Assembly (NCBI GenBank): GCA_029876055.1
Contig: CM056874.1
Location: forward strand, 7,874,001-7,938,000
Source: Madurella fahalii
Taxonomy: Eukaryota > Ascomycota > Sordariomycetes > Sordariales
Length of the DNA: 64,000 nt
Reading direction: 5' to 3'
Part shown: positions 1-10,364 of the stretch, piece by piece
Position numbering within the stretch: position 1 is the stretch's first letter
Layout of the letters: every line of letters begins with the position of its first letter
Made by a program: the position numbers and the translations under genes
The notes under the pieces: generated by a model
Databases searched by the model: none
What the model was told of the DNA's origin: nothing
What the model saw: only the letters and a program-made list of their open reading frames with translations

Positions 1-1079
1 GAAGCCTCAAGATAGCACTTCATTGGCGGCTTAGCACGGCAACTTGTGAGTCCGCCGTATTTTTCCATGGTTTCGCACGCTGAGGTTCAGCGCTTTGGGC
101 TCGTCTTGCCGTCCCTTCTAGCGGGAGATGCAACGGCGGCAGGGAATGCTGGGCTGCATGAGCGCTGCGATGGCACTGAGAACCCCACACCAGGAGAGCA
201 TGCGCTGGGTGTCTAGGTAGGACCCTTTCTGTCTCGTTGGGAAGTGTTTAGATGCCTTGCAGCGAGGTATGTATCGCGATCGCCTCCTTTTACGAGGTGA
301 CGCCTCCAATATGCATCAGTCCGAGTTCTTTCCGACGGGCTTGCAACCGTGGCGTTCGCATAGGTACAGGAGAGATCCCGGGAATCCGCAACGGGGTCGA
401 AACGCCCCCGTCCTTGTCGGCACTGTTGGCCAGGTAAAACTCACCCAGGTTCAAAAACCTTTTCTTGGTTGGCCTGAGAGCCGGGAACCAAGCCGCAGCA
501 CAGGCGGTGAAACGGGGTTGCAAAGCCGGTAATAATCATCGACGACTATCAATCCTAAGCCTAGCTTGTCGCACGGCGCCGTAGTCTCATGCCTATTGGC
601 GCCGGGCGGCGTCGAGACAGTTCCAGAACGGCTATAATCAGCAAAAACGCCTGGCCTTCCGTGTTCCTTAGGCCCCCCGAACAGAATATTTCCTCGCATC
701 CAGGTCACCTGCATGTGCATACACGCACACGCAGAGGATCGGGAAAGATCAGGACGGCTGGCCAAAAATAAGGCACCAGGATCGTGCGGCATGCTAGTAA
801 TTTGAGCGATTCGTCGCTAGACGGAAGGTTGACGTTGCATTTCTGCCTCGCCCTGTCCGGGGGGATCCCACGCTATTATGTTAGCGCAGCTTATTAAGAT
901 CCGCTCATCCCGGAAGCAGCTAGGGTGGTCATGTGGGGCTTTGATCTCAGGAGATGGGCTGGAGCTGCAATCTCCACATTGACGCCACATCTACGGACCT
1001 TTCTCTTTTCTAGTCTGCTGCCTCAGCCTCGTGTGGCACCTTGCTAGCTCAGCCTTATCGACTGCAGCATTCTTGCAGC

Positions 1080-1103
1080 ATGCGTCGACGGATGCGTCGA
1101 CGG
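1080..1103. repeat. Two perfect copies of a 12-bp tandem unit
   Basis: The unit ATGCGTCGACGG occurs twice in direct tandem, each copy containing a GTCGAC palindrome. It lies in geneless DNA, with no sign that it is part of a larger array. Confidence 0.85.
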
Positions 1104-4100
1104 ATGTTCTGGAAGCAACAATCCTCGGGCTAGGGGTCCGTGACCCCACTTAACCACCGAGGCGACCGAGCTTGCCATTCTCAGAATTTCGAGTTATAAA
1201 GTGTAGAATTGCTGAGGCGGCTTTTGCGTAGGTATTCGTGCTCATATCCCCGTTGAGACAAGAAAGGGGCACTGTGCAAGTGGTGGCCTACCCCTGACGG
1301 CTCTCTGGATCCGTCGTGAGAGGATACCGATGGAATCGGATCAGGGCCGACTTCAGAACGTCACCGACTCTTCACAATCACGCGCTCAGCAGAAAACGAA
1401 AAAAAAAAAAAACGGTTTTTGCTCTTTGTGGAACTGGGCGAACCGTTTATGTCTCGGGCCTCGCCGCAAAAGCTCTGGTTGGCGTCCTGCAGTTGGTGCA
1501 GTTTGTGCGGCTTGTGGAGCGCTCTGAGGGGCTCGATGGAGCGAGGTGGACTAAGGCAAAACGGGCTTGCGAAGCGACAGCAAGGACCAGGCTCGTGACA
1601 GGTTCACCGCCTGATTTCTGGTCATTGACCCGCCGTTACCGCATCAAATGGAGCACGTAAAATCGGCATTTCCATTCACCGCCGCAAAATGCAAGAGACC
1701 GAGAAGAGGGAGGTCGGGTCCGCAAACGCCGGAGACAGGGTAGCCTGCCGGAGCTTGAACGGTCGGCTTGGCGTGCTGCTCTCGGCAGCACCGAACACTC
1801 CCTCTAGCTGTGCGGTGCGGTTTCTGTGTAAAAGATCGTTAGGCCACTCGCCGATTTCCATTCCAGGGGACTCCCGTCTCTCGACATCTGGTTGCAGAGG
1901 AAACACCCTTGACCTATGTCATTTACCGTGCAACCTGCTCCATCAGCTAGCATCAAAGCAGAGCGGGAACAGAAAAAAAAAAGCAGAGTTCTGCTGCCCC
2001 GCCTCTTTGCTCATCATGAGCTAGAGCATGCGGTCTCAAAAACACCGGCCGCAAGGCAAGCAAAGTTCTTTGCAGCGGGGATGCCTTGAAACCACTACTA
2101 CGTAGTGTTCCATGACGCAACTAAGGAGGATCACTCAGCTGATTAGATGCCCCTCCATTTACCCCTCGACTCTGGGGACATTCATTCGCGCCCAGCCACC
2201 CGTCCGGTTGGTTTTGGCGGAAGCTGAGCTGAGCAATGCCGCGGTCCCGCCAATGGCGGTTCCGAGTAGATGGCTACCCTCCATGGTGCGCTGGCAAAAG
2301 GCAGTTTCATATGAACCGCGTCCGGAACTGGCCATTGGCTCCCAGTTATCTGTTTCCCCTCAGCAATCAGCAACCACTAGGCCCGGGATGTGAGGGGTTA
2401 ATCCGCACCGGGAAAAGCTGCAGCACGGTTGACAGCTGAAGCACCCGGGCGTGCCTATCTGCCTCCTCGGACGCCTGCACGGCTAAAAGCAGGAAGTACG
2501 GCTGGCGAACGCGATGATCATGAGTATTGGTGCCGTTTTCTGAAAGGTCTCCTTCTGCCTTGCCGGAGGGTCTCAGACATCAACTGAGTCACCTAACCCA
2601 TACACCTATGCAGTGAGACCGGTCTTACCTCTCATCTGCTCACTCGGCACCTTCAGCCAGCCATGAGAGGTACGTAAAACGGGATGGGCATCAATAGCTA
2701 GGGAATATGGTGTAGCAACACAACGGGTCCTCGACACGTTATACGGAGCCACGAGACTTGATACCGCAGGGCGGCTACGAGTTGGCCATGATTTGAATTG
2801 CTCTGACATATCCAAGTGATCCCTACACCGTGACGGATCTTGGGCTCTAGACTGGACGGATCAACTGAATGTCTCAGACTGTTGTGCTCAAGGCGTCGAC
2901 TGCTACTACCTACCCAAGCTGCACAAGTTAATCTCGTCCCGGCTGCAGTCGCAAGAGCCGACAGCTTCCCGCATGCGGGACAGCAGGCGAGTTGCTGGGA
3001 TATTTCGACAACGTGCTTGGATTGGATTAATTTACCTGACAACTTTGCCAATCCAAACATCAAAGACGCGGCCGGCCGTGCTTTCATTCCTCCTCCTGAA
3101 AACCGTGCCGCGAGACAAAAAAAAAAACAATGTCTTCAATATCACCCGTGTTGGGGTGTTGGGGCCGGGGCGGTTTGCGGATAAACCCCGATGCTAGACA
3201 CCCGTAAAGTCCCTGCTCCAGCTTGATGAAAAGAAAGATGGATGGTAGCACAAGAAGGCTACGCACAGCACCCTGCCACCCGTCAATCACAGTATCAAAG
3301 CGTCGTGTTCCATTGTATGCAGTGGTTCAATACCCGCCCTCGGTAGAACAAACCGTACGGCACAGAGCAAAACAACCATGGGGCAATCTGTGATATCGTG
3401 TTGAGGCTCTGGTGTGACTTCTTGGACCAGTTGCCACTGAGAGGCGGCCGCCGCTTCCTACGCATGTTATCGTCAAGTTGAGATCCAATGGCGGCATCCG
3501 AGCCTCTGGATCACGGTCAACAGCCTCGCCGGAGGGGGGGGGGGGGAAGACCGAGTGCGACGTAACCTGGGACGGCCGGCGGGGACATCCTTGAAGCAAT
3601 GATGACACGGCAGAGCAGGCCAAGGCGATCAGTCTGGCGCGTTAGCTTGATGGGAGGCTCAGGTTACATGGAAGAGACAGGTTTTGGATTTTTGGATTGT
3701 TGGTCGTGTTGTCGTCTGTTGCGCTTCTTGACCTGGAAGCCCGCAGTCGACACGGCCGGCCGATTCACTGGGATTGGACAAAGGGGGTTTTCTGGCTCGT
3801 CATTGACACGCATGATTAAATTGGATTTCCTGAAGTCGCGCAAAACCGCGTCGTGATTCCCTGATTGGCTGCAAGCCCGCTTGGCTTGCCCGATTTGCAT
3901 TAGGTGGCGCAAGGGACCGTTCGTGGTCTGTCGCCAGCCTTGACGTCGCTGAGACTTCAAGCATTGACATTGTCGAGCTTTTACTGGCGGGGTTCCCGCC
4001 TGCAACCAGTGAACTGGTGGCCTGGATAACTGGTTTCTTTGACATACAAAGCAGCTCTGATTGGGAAATCCATTTGCAGATGGTTTCCGCCAGGTGAAGC

Positions 4101-5083
4101 AGACGAGACCCCTCCGCCCGTCTCCGGTCCCGTTGACCCCTGGCCCGTCCGACCTGCAGCAGCCAGCCTCCTCAGGCGGGGCTCGTCGCTCCCGTCCTAC
4201 TGGCTCCCAGGCGCAGTCCATTAAACGCGAACACACGCCAAGCAATCCATGATACGCGCAGCAACACAAATCTTGGAATTGAAGGGTGCATTGGGTGGTC
4301 CTGGTAGAAGGATCAAAAAAGACGCGATGCTGCCCGCATTAGCGGCTGATAAAGAAAGAAGCAAGCCATGCTCAGGGCAGGCTGCGACTGGTGTTTCGGG
4401 AGAAACGAGAGCGGTGCATTCGGCTTCTATTGCTACACATTGCTCCTTCCAGAACCGAAGCAAACGGCAGCCCACGCGGCTGTGTCTCGTGCCCCTGAGG
4501 GCTAGGGATGTCCCCAGCACGCCAGAGTTTAGAGTCTACTGGATGCTTCAGATCGGCGCGATAGCGGCATCTTTGTTGCAAGAGGTGCCATTGAAGGGGG
4601 AATTGGAGGCATTGACGTAAGCCTGGGAAAGATGAACCCAGTTTTGGTCTGTCGCGATCCAATGCATTGGTGCACCTGTTTACAGGATTGTTAAGTGGGC
4701 TTCGATGCACGGCCGAAAAGGAAACCAATTCATTCCGGATTACCTGCAGCTGGCCTTATGCCCACCTCCACTCCCTGGTCTCGCGACAGGTCGTCCATCA
4801 CGCCTCTCCACGCAACTCGACAAGTGCCGTCCCTGTCGGCCAGGGCCGGCGACCCGGCTGTCTCGGTTGATTGATGAGCGTCCCAGCAGCAAGCCATGAC
4901 GAGAGGCTTGCCTCGATGGTGCCGTGAGCGCCACCTAGAACTTGGAGAGAGGCGGGCCTGAAAGATGAGGCCCGGCGATCTCATGGAGCCATTTGATACA
5001 ACAAACAAACAAATGATAAACTCCCAGGGTCCCTGATCGCTTTGAATGCTACCCTTCTACTCCCGTCTATCAACACACTTGAG

Positions 5084-5130
5084 CTTTTTTCTTTTCTGCT
5101 GTTTTTGTTTTTATTTTTTTTTTTCTTTCC
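5084..5130. repeat. T-rich low-complexity tract
   Basis: A stretch of about 47 bp dominated by T runs broken by single C, G or A bases. It is simple sequence in geneless DNA. Read on the minus strand it is an A-rich tract. No coding role is visible. Confidence 0.7.
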
Positions 5131-5477
5131 TTGGTGGTGGTTATAGAGCAAGACCATTTTTTACTCCCCTCCTTTTGCAAGTGCTGATCACGGTTCGCGG
5201 CTCACCTCTTAAAGACTGGGCCTAGCTACGGAGGCCTTGCAGTTTCGTCCGGGAAGCCTGGAGGTAGCACCCCAGTTTCCCTGCACCATTGTCTGCAGCA
5301 GACAAGTCCCACTGTGCAAGCTAAGGTATCCTGCTAGGCGCCGCGCCGCCCTGCTCCCGACGTGCAGGGCACTTCTGACGCCCCAACAAGGCAATTATGA
5401 GGAAACGCGGCAGCTGTTAGCAATAAGACCTGGGAGAGAATCGCGCCGGGCCCAAGCTTGAATCGTGACACCCATCA

Positions 5478-5487
5478 TTTCGCGAAA
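5478..5487. promoter_or_regulatory. TTTCGCGAAA palindrome, SBF/E2F-like site
   Basis: This is a perfect 10-bp palindrome containing CGCGAAA, which fits the CNCGAAA core bound by fungal SBF/MBF factors and resembles animal E2F sites. It lies about 2.5 kb upstream of the G1 cyclin start codon. G1 cyclin genes are classic targets of these factors in yeasts (family knowledge), but binding here is only inferred, and a 10-bp motif can arise by chance. Confidence 0.3.
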
Positions 5488-6351
5488 TAGCGAAAGCCCT
5501 TTCAGGGTGCGTGGCTCTGGTTGGTGCGTGCTCTTCTGTCTGGATTCTGTACCGTGTCTCTGAACGAATTTTCCCTGTGGTCCACCCGCTGCTGCATCCT
5601 CGGGTTCTCAATCTCGGCCGCTCTTAGTGGTTGAACCAAAGGGTGACGGGGTGCGAGCTCCTAAAGCAGCCGTAGATCCCTGCCGTCCTCCACCCGGCCT
5701 GAATTCCCAACCGAGCAACGAGTCCACACAAGTCCACCGTCGCCCACCACCAGCTCCAGTGCACCAGGAGCAAGGCTCCTAGCCGTGCCTGGACGAGTGC
5801 GACCTCCGCACCCCACCCACACGGTCTCCTGGCAAGATAGCAAGTCATGCACATGCTCTGTACATTACAATACCGTATGTGCATGTAGGCATGTAATTCC
5901 TTCACCCTCTCGCGGGGCGCGGCCGTAGGTATGGCACGGTGCCTTGGCCAGGGGGCTGCCTCATTCGCAACAGCACGAAAGCACGCATTGTCGAGCACGT
6001 AATGCATCTGGGGGGCTTCAATGATCTGTACGTAGTAGATATTCGCAGTGTCGCTCCCTGCCTCTTGTTGGCTGGACCTGGGACGGCCTTCCTTGCTATT
6101 TTGCACAACGGGGGGGAGTGGAGGGGGTGAGAAGGAGAAGTGAATGGAGCCCAGGACCTTGCTCGTCTTGGCAGTACGGAATACTGGTGAGCTGCCTGGG
6201 TGGCCTGGCTGACCCTGCACGTCTGTGGTCCTGCACCGGGCCAGGGCAGGTACCTCAGTACACGGCCAGTGCTGCAAGCTGCTTGGTGCTTGGTGCTGAG
6301 CGCTCCTCCGGCGCGCAAGCTGGGGGCCCTGTCTTAAATCGGCCGTTAACC

Positions 6352-6457
6352 AATCTCTGCTCTCCCTTCCACTCCCTTTTTCCTCCTTCTCCATCCTCCT
6401 CCTACCTGAACAAATATCTATCTCCTCCTCCCCTTCCCTTTTCCTTCTCCTCCATCC
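6352..6457 (+). promoter_or_regulatory. CT-rich tract, probable promoter element of the cyclin gene
   Basis: About 105 bp in which the plus strand is almost entirely C and T (blocks such as CTCCTCCTCC). Pyrimidine-rich coding-strand tracts just upstream of transcription starts are common at highly expressed filamentous-fungal genes. A CATAAAAGG sequence that could act as a TATA element follows near 6584. The assignment to the cyclin gene rests on orientation and the absence of any closer gene. Confidence 0.35.
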
Positions 6458-6580
6458 GCAACCAGTCGTTCCCTCTCCCGCACCGTCCCTTCCAACATCC
6501 CCCCGTGGACTCCCTTTCTCGGACCGAGAGAAGGAGGGAAGGAGGAGATTTAGATTCTGGGCCCCCGACAAGCTCAACCC

Positions 6581-7992
6581 AGCCATAAAAGGACACGGCA
6601 AGGACTGGTGCGTGCAAAGAAACCTTTCAAGCAGAAAAGAATAAAAACCTTAAAAAAAGGCATGAACTGGGAGATCTCACATCTCGTGGTTATTTAGCTT
6701 TCGGAAGCTCTCCGGTGCCACCTTATACCCTCTACCCCCCACACAGGCATTCTTCGGTTCGACAACGAGGAATCCTGCATTTCCCCGGCCTTGCTCCCTT
6801 CGTTCCGAGCGCCTTTCAACCTCGCTCGCGTTCCTCACCCAACACACCCCACGACCCCGGATCTCGACCTCGACCTCAGCTGTCCAGATTGAGCGAAGCA
6901 GTCGTGTGTGTGCGTGTGCGTGTGCGTGCAAGCAACGTGGGCTTTTGACGGGGAAATCAACATCCCTTTCTGGCTAGAAGAGTCGTCGTCGAACATCTGT
7001 CCCCGATCCACGAGCCAACAGCGACTCGGGGTCAACTCGGCAGCTACATGACCTCGACCGGTGCGTAGCCTTTCTGGCCCTTCCTTGGCGACCGAGAGTG
7101 AGGTATGTGCGACCTAATCCCCTTCAATTCTTTTGGGGTTCAACAGTCCTGCCGTCTACCGGTCCCCGTGATGTCATAAACTCGAGGCACAATAGCACAT
7201 GCTGAATGATGTCCCTTGCAGATACATGCCGACCCGGGTGTGCCCTGCAATCCCCGGCATCCTCCACGCTCACGCGCAATTCGAACCGGTAACCCCAAGG
7301 ACAGCCTGTTGTGGGACACGTTAACTCGTTGCTTCCCACCTCGGCGTCAGGGATTGTGTCATTTTGCGTCGGTCTTTCTTTGCGACCCGCAACCGTGGCG
7401 GTAAGGGATTCTCAAAACCCCCCTCCCCAACCCTCCGTCTCTCTTCGCGTCTTCTACGCCGCTGTACAGATCCCGTTAGCTGCTCGAAGAGAGTCTGGGC
7501 GGGATCATCTCTTGCCTGCTGGATTGCGAGCCTATTTCCCCACACAAGCAAGATCGACCAAATCATTGCCCGGCGTTGGCATGTCTGCCCCTGGATAAAG
7601 TGGATCTCGGGGTGCAAGCCACGCTGCAGTTGTTGTGCACCGACGTTCGGGAACGAGTCGTGCTGATTCACCCCGGTCTTTTAGAAGCCCTCGGTCGACA
7701 TAATTCAAAACGGCGGTGTTCCCCCCGGCCACCCAACTCTCGCCCGCCTCTGCGAGAGAGCCTCTCTTCACTTTTTCGCGTCATCCCGGCAGTCTTTCCA
7801 GCCACAGTCACTCCTTTCGGTTGCTTCTTATTCACCACACTCCTTAATAATTTAATACTAGTCACTCTACCCGGTCGGCGTCTCACTCTCTCGGCCCGAC
7901 CAACCATATCTTAATACTGCAGTACCTGCACATCCACTCCTGGAGAACTCGGAATCCACACCGTCACTCATTTCACAGTTCTGTTAGTCAAG
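6581..7992 (+). promoter_or_regulatory. Putative long 5' leader of the G1 cyclin with several upstream ORFs
   Basis: If transcription starts near the TATA-like CATAAAAGG at about 6584, the cyclin mRNA has a leader of roughly 1.3-1.4 kb. Short upstream ORFs are visible: 6662-6697 (11 residues), 7048-7068 (6 residues), a minimal ATG-TCA-TAA at 7171-7179, one starting at 7206 (28 residues), an overlapping one at 7226, and one starting at 7579 (5 residues). Two candidate leader introns fit GT...AG rules: 7101-7221 (GTATGT donor, TTGCAG acceptor) and 7401-7469 (GTAAGG donor, TACAG acceptor); either would remove some uORFs. A GT/GC dinucleotide-like repeat lies at 6903-6930. Translational control through uORFs is known for yeast CLN3; applying it here is inference. 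Confidence 0.35.
6903..6930. repeat. GT/GC microsatellite
   Basis: A 28-bp alternating purine-pyrimidine stretch built from GTGTGC-like units. Such sequence can adopt left-handed helical form, but its position in the presumed leader or promoter of the cyclin gene is the only reason to note it. Confidence 0.75.
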
Positions 7993-9290
7993 ATGGCCTG
8001 CCCTGGTTATCCAACAGACAACACCTTCTTCGTCGAGTCGGACGAGCCCACCCAGCGCATGAACATGCGCGATGCGGCCAAGATGCTTGCCCGGAACAAG
8101 CAGGAGATGATCGCCAACGAGCTCTCGAGGCTGGCCTGTGACGAGTATCTGGAGGACATCATGCAGCACATGCGTCACATGGAGGTACGGAGGCCCGGCC
8201 GGTCGGCATTTGGGGGTGGGTATGACGGCTTTACGACGGTTTTAGCTAACACGGTGACCAGGACGAGACATTACCTGATGCCAACCTCATCGACATGCAG
8301 CGCGAGATCCAGTGGTTTATGCGCCCGTACCTCATCGACTTCCTGATCGAGGCCCATGCCGCTTTCTCTCTCCTCCCCGAGACGCTCTTCCTGACCGTCA
8401 ATCTCTTGGACCGGTACTGCTCAAAACGGGTCGTGTATAAGCAGCACTACCAGCTGGTCGGCTGTGCCGCCCTCCTCATCGCTGCCAAGTACGGGGACAA
8501 GAAGGACAGGGTGCCTCAGATCAACGAGCTTAACAACATGTGCTGCGGACTCTACGATGCAGGCATGTTCACGCAGATGGAGATGCACGTCCTCAACACG
8601 CTGGACTGGAACATTGGACATCCGACCGTCGACTTCTTCACCCAATTAGTTGTGGCCGAGGAGCGGGACAGCAGGGAGGTGGAGCACATGGCCGCATACA
8701 TCTGCGAGATCGCCCTCTACCACAGGGACTTCGTGTCGACCAAGCCGTCCATTATGGCAAGGGCCTCGCTCGCCCTGGCCCGTGCCATTCTAGGCAAGCC
8801 CGAAGTCAATGACGGCGAGTGGGATCACGTCGACAATGTGACGCTACTTACGCTCTCCCAACATCTCCACCAGCCGTCGGTCACGCTGGCCAGGAAATAC
8901 TCGAGCAACTACTACTCGAGAGTATCCGGCAAGCTTGCCGACTTCCTTGCCCAGCAGGCCGCCATTGCACGGCGAGGAGCGCCGCCATCACCCCCTTCGG
9001 AGTCTACCCTCTCGAGCAAGTCGTCAGACGTGTACAGCACCCCTCACAAAGGACTCGGCGCCGTCCCCGGCGTCGCCGACGGCTACATGACACCTCCCAT
9101 TACGCCGGATGGCACATGCTTCGGCCACAACAACGCGATGGTTAAGGACTACCCAGCCCCTCCGCGGTGCCCCGTCACGCCGACCCCTCAGCCGAACCAT
9201 GCGTCATCATATCAACAGGCGCAGCCTCAGCAACAACATCTGGGAGGATCATCCTACTTTGATGGTACCGCATCCCAGATGTCGTACTGA
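7993..9290 (+). CDS. G1/S-specific cyclin, CLN/PucA type
   Basis: Activating subunit of the cell-cycle CDK that drives the G1-S transition. Two exons, 7993-8184 and 8262-9290, are separated by a 77-bp phase-0 intron with a GTACGG donor and ACCAG acceptor, giving 406 residues. The cyclin box covers about residues 75-200: a helix-rich block beginning MRPYLIDFLIEAHAAFSL, followed by the conserved LTVNLLDRYCSKR and CAALLIAAKYGD motifs. A second cyclin fold follows to about residue 300. The C-terminal 100 residues are rich in S, T, P and Q (TPPITPDGT), which fits a PEST-like, phosphorylation-prone tail and rapid turnover. The first ATG follows TCAAG and is the only one that gives a complete N-terminus. 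The short N-terminus and CLN-like box argue against a B-type cyclin. It corresponds to what Neurospora calls CLN-1 and Aspergillus PucA (recognised from memory). Confidence 0.93.
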
Positions 9291-10364
9291 AGAAGGCGCC
9301 AGCACAACCGACAGGCATGGTGCGGTCGATTCGGCGAATGACTTGAGTCGTCGCCGCATACCGGCTCTTATCCCTCCAGACAGAAAGGGAGCCCTTGTTT
9401 TTATCTTACTTTTTTACTCTTTTTCTCATTTCCAGGGCATTTTGAAATATACCACTTTGGAAGACAAAAAGATTGCATGCATCTGGCTCTTTCTTTGCAC
9501 GGAAACATTAGCGACATGGCATCAGCGTTGAGTTCTACGAATTTATTCGACTTCATTTCTCTCTTGGGACATTCGACCGGGGCAGTGTCATGGCTGGCGG
9601 CCCCTGCGAATCTGATGATGCTTCTGCGCCATACCCCTTCCCCCTCTTGATTCATGACACAGCCCTCTTAATCTTTTTTCATCATAAAAAGAAACCTTTA
9701 AAAAAAGGAGTGCGAAGTTGATATCCCTTTTGGTGTCGAGCGGGCACCACGCGTCTCGGGAGGATTCAGACATGGAATTTCCCCAACACACTTACCCCGG
9801 AGGATTTGACGGAAGGAGGCGATGTGATAAATAGCGGGGATTTTAGTGAGAGGTCGGAAGGCGGAAACCAAGATTGGCAAAGTTGCATTGAGTGAGGAGG
9901 ATACTACGTTGTGAGATGGGTTCGAGGGGATGGAAGACTGACGGCTGGGACGAGGACGGACGAAGGATCAAACCTTCACTCTTCCTTCATGGACACATAC
10001 CCAGCCACATTTGCCACCAGCACCCGCTCACTTGCGGACATCGCGGCTCATTGCCGGCGAGGGACAAGACGGTTGATACGAGGCCCGGCTTAGAACTCGT
10101 CAGGGATCTGTTCTCTCTGGCAAGAGGGATGGAATGGATGAGCATCTATTGACTGCTGATTAGGCGTCTGGGCAAATTTGCCAAGGTGGTCTTGCTCATT
10201 CCATCCCAAGGCGACCGCAAATAGGTAGCTGTGTTAACAAGAAAAAAAAAGAGTAAAATCTCTGGCATATTCCTGTCTTTCTGCCTCCTGTCTCCATCGC
10301 ATAAGGCGTGAATGAGGTTTTAATTACTTAGCGTACATACATTTATGCACATATACTTCCCCAA
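9291..10364. other. Intergenic region between convergent genes
   Basis: About 1.07 kb holding the cyclin 3' UTR and the 3' UTR of the minus-strand retropepsin-like gene. It has A/T-rich patches near 9400-9480 and 10240-10350 consistent with 3' ends. No domain-bearing reading frame is visible; an ACGCGT sextet near 9748 is probably chance. Confidence 0.6.

Larger units (their letters stand above)
1..6580. other. Long stretch without a supportable gene
   Basis: No reading frame here has the features of a gene: the longest open stretches (for example minus-strand frames at 3664-4269 and 5624-6601) are compositionally biased, lack recognisable domains and have no matching splice sites that extend them. 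The stretch holds scattered homopolymers, including A12 near 1400, A9 near 3120 and a run of about 13 G near 3535, a short tandem repeat at 1080-1103, and T-rich DNA near 5084-5130. The right end is probably upstream regulatory DNA for the G1 cyclin. Base composition is not strongly A+T-rich, so it does not look like a RIP-mutated transposon relic. Confidence 0.6.

Noticed and set aside
3664..4269. Minus-strand open frame of 201 codons
   Set aside because: Random-looking composition, no recognised motif, and no neighbouring exons that splice to it.
1..6580. RIP-mutated transposon island
   Set aside because: Base composition is not strongly A+T-rich and no long decayed transposase or polymerase frames are visible.
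5624..6601. Minus-strand open frame of 325 codons
   Set aside because: Low-complexity, antisense to a CT-rich tract, no domain, no supporting start context or splice sites; likely part of the cyclin upstream region.
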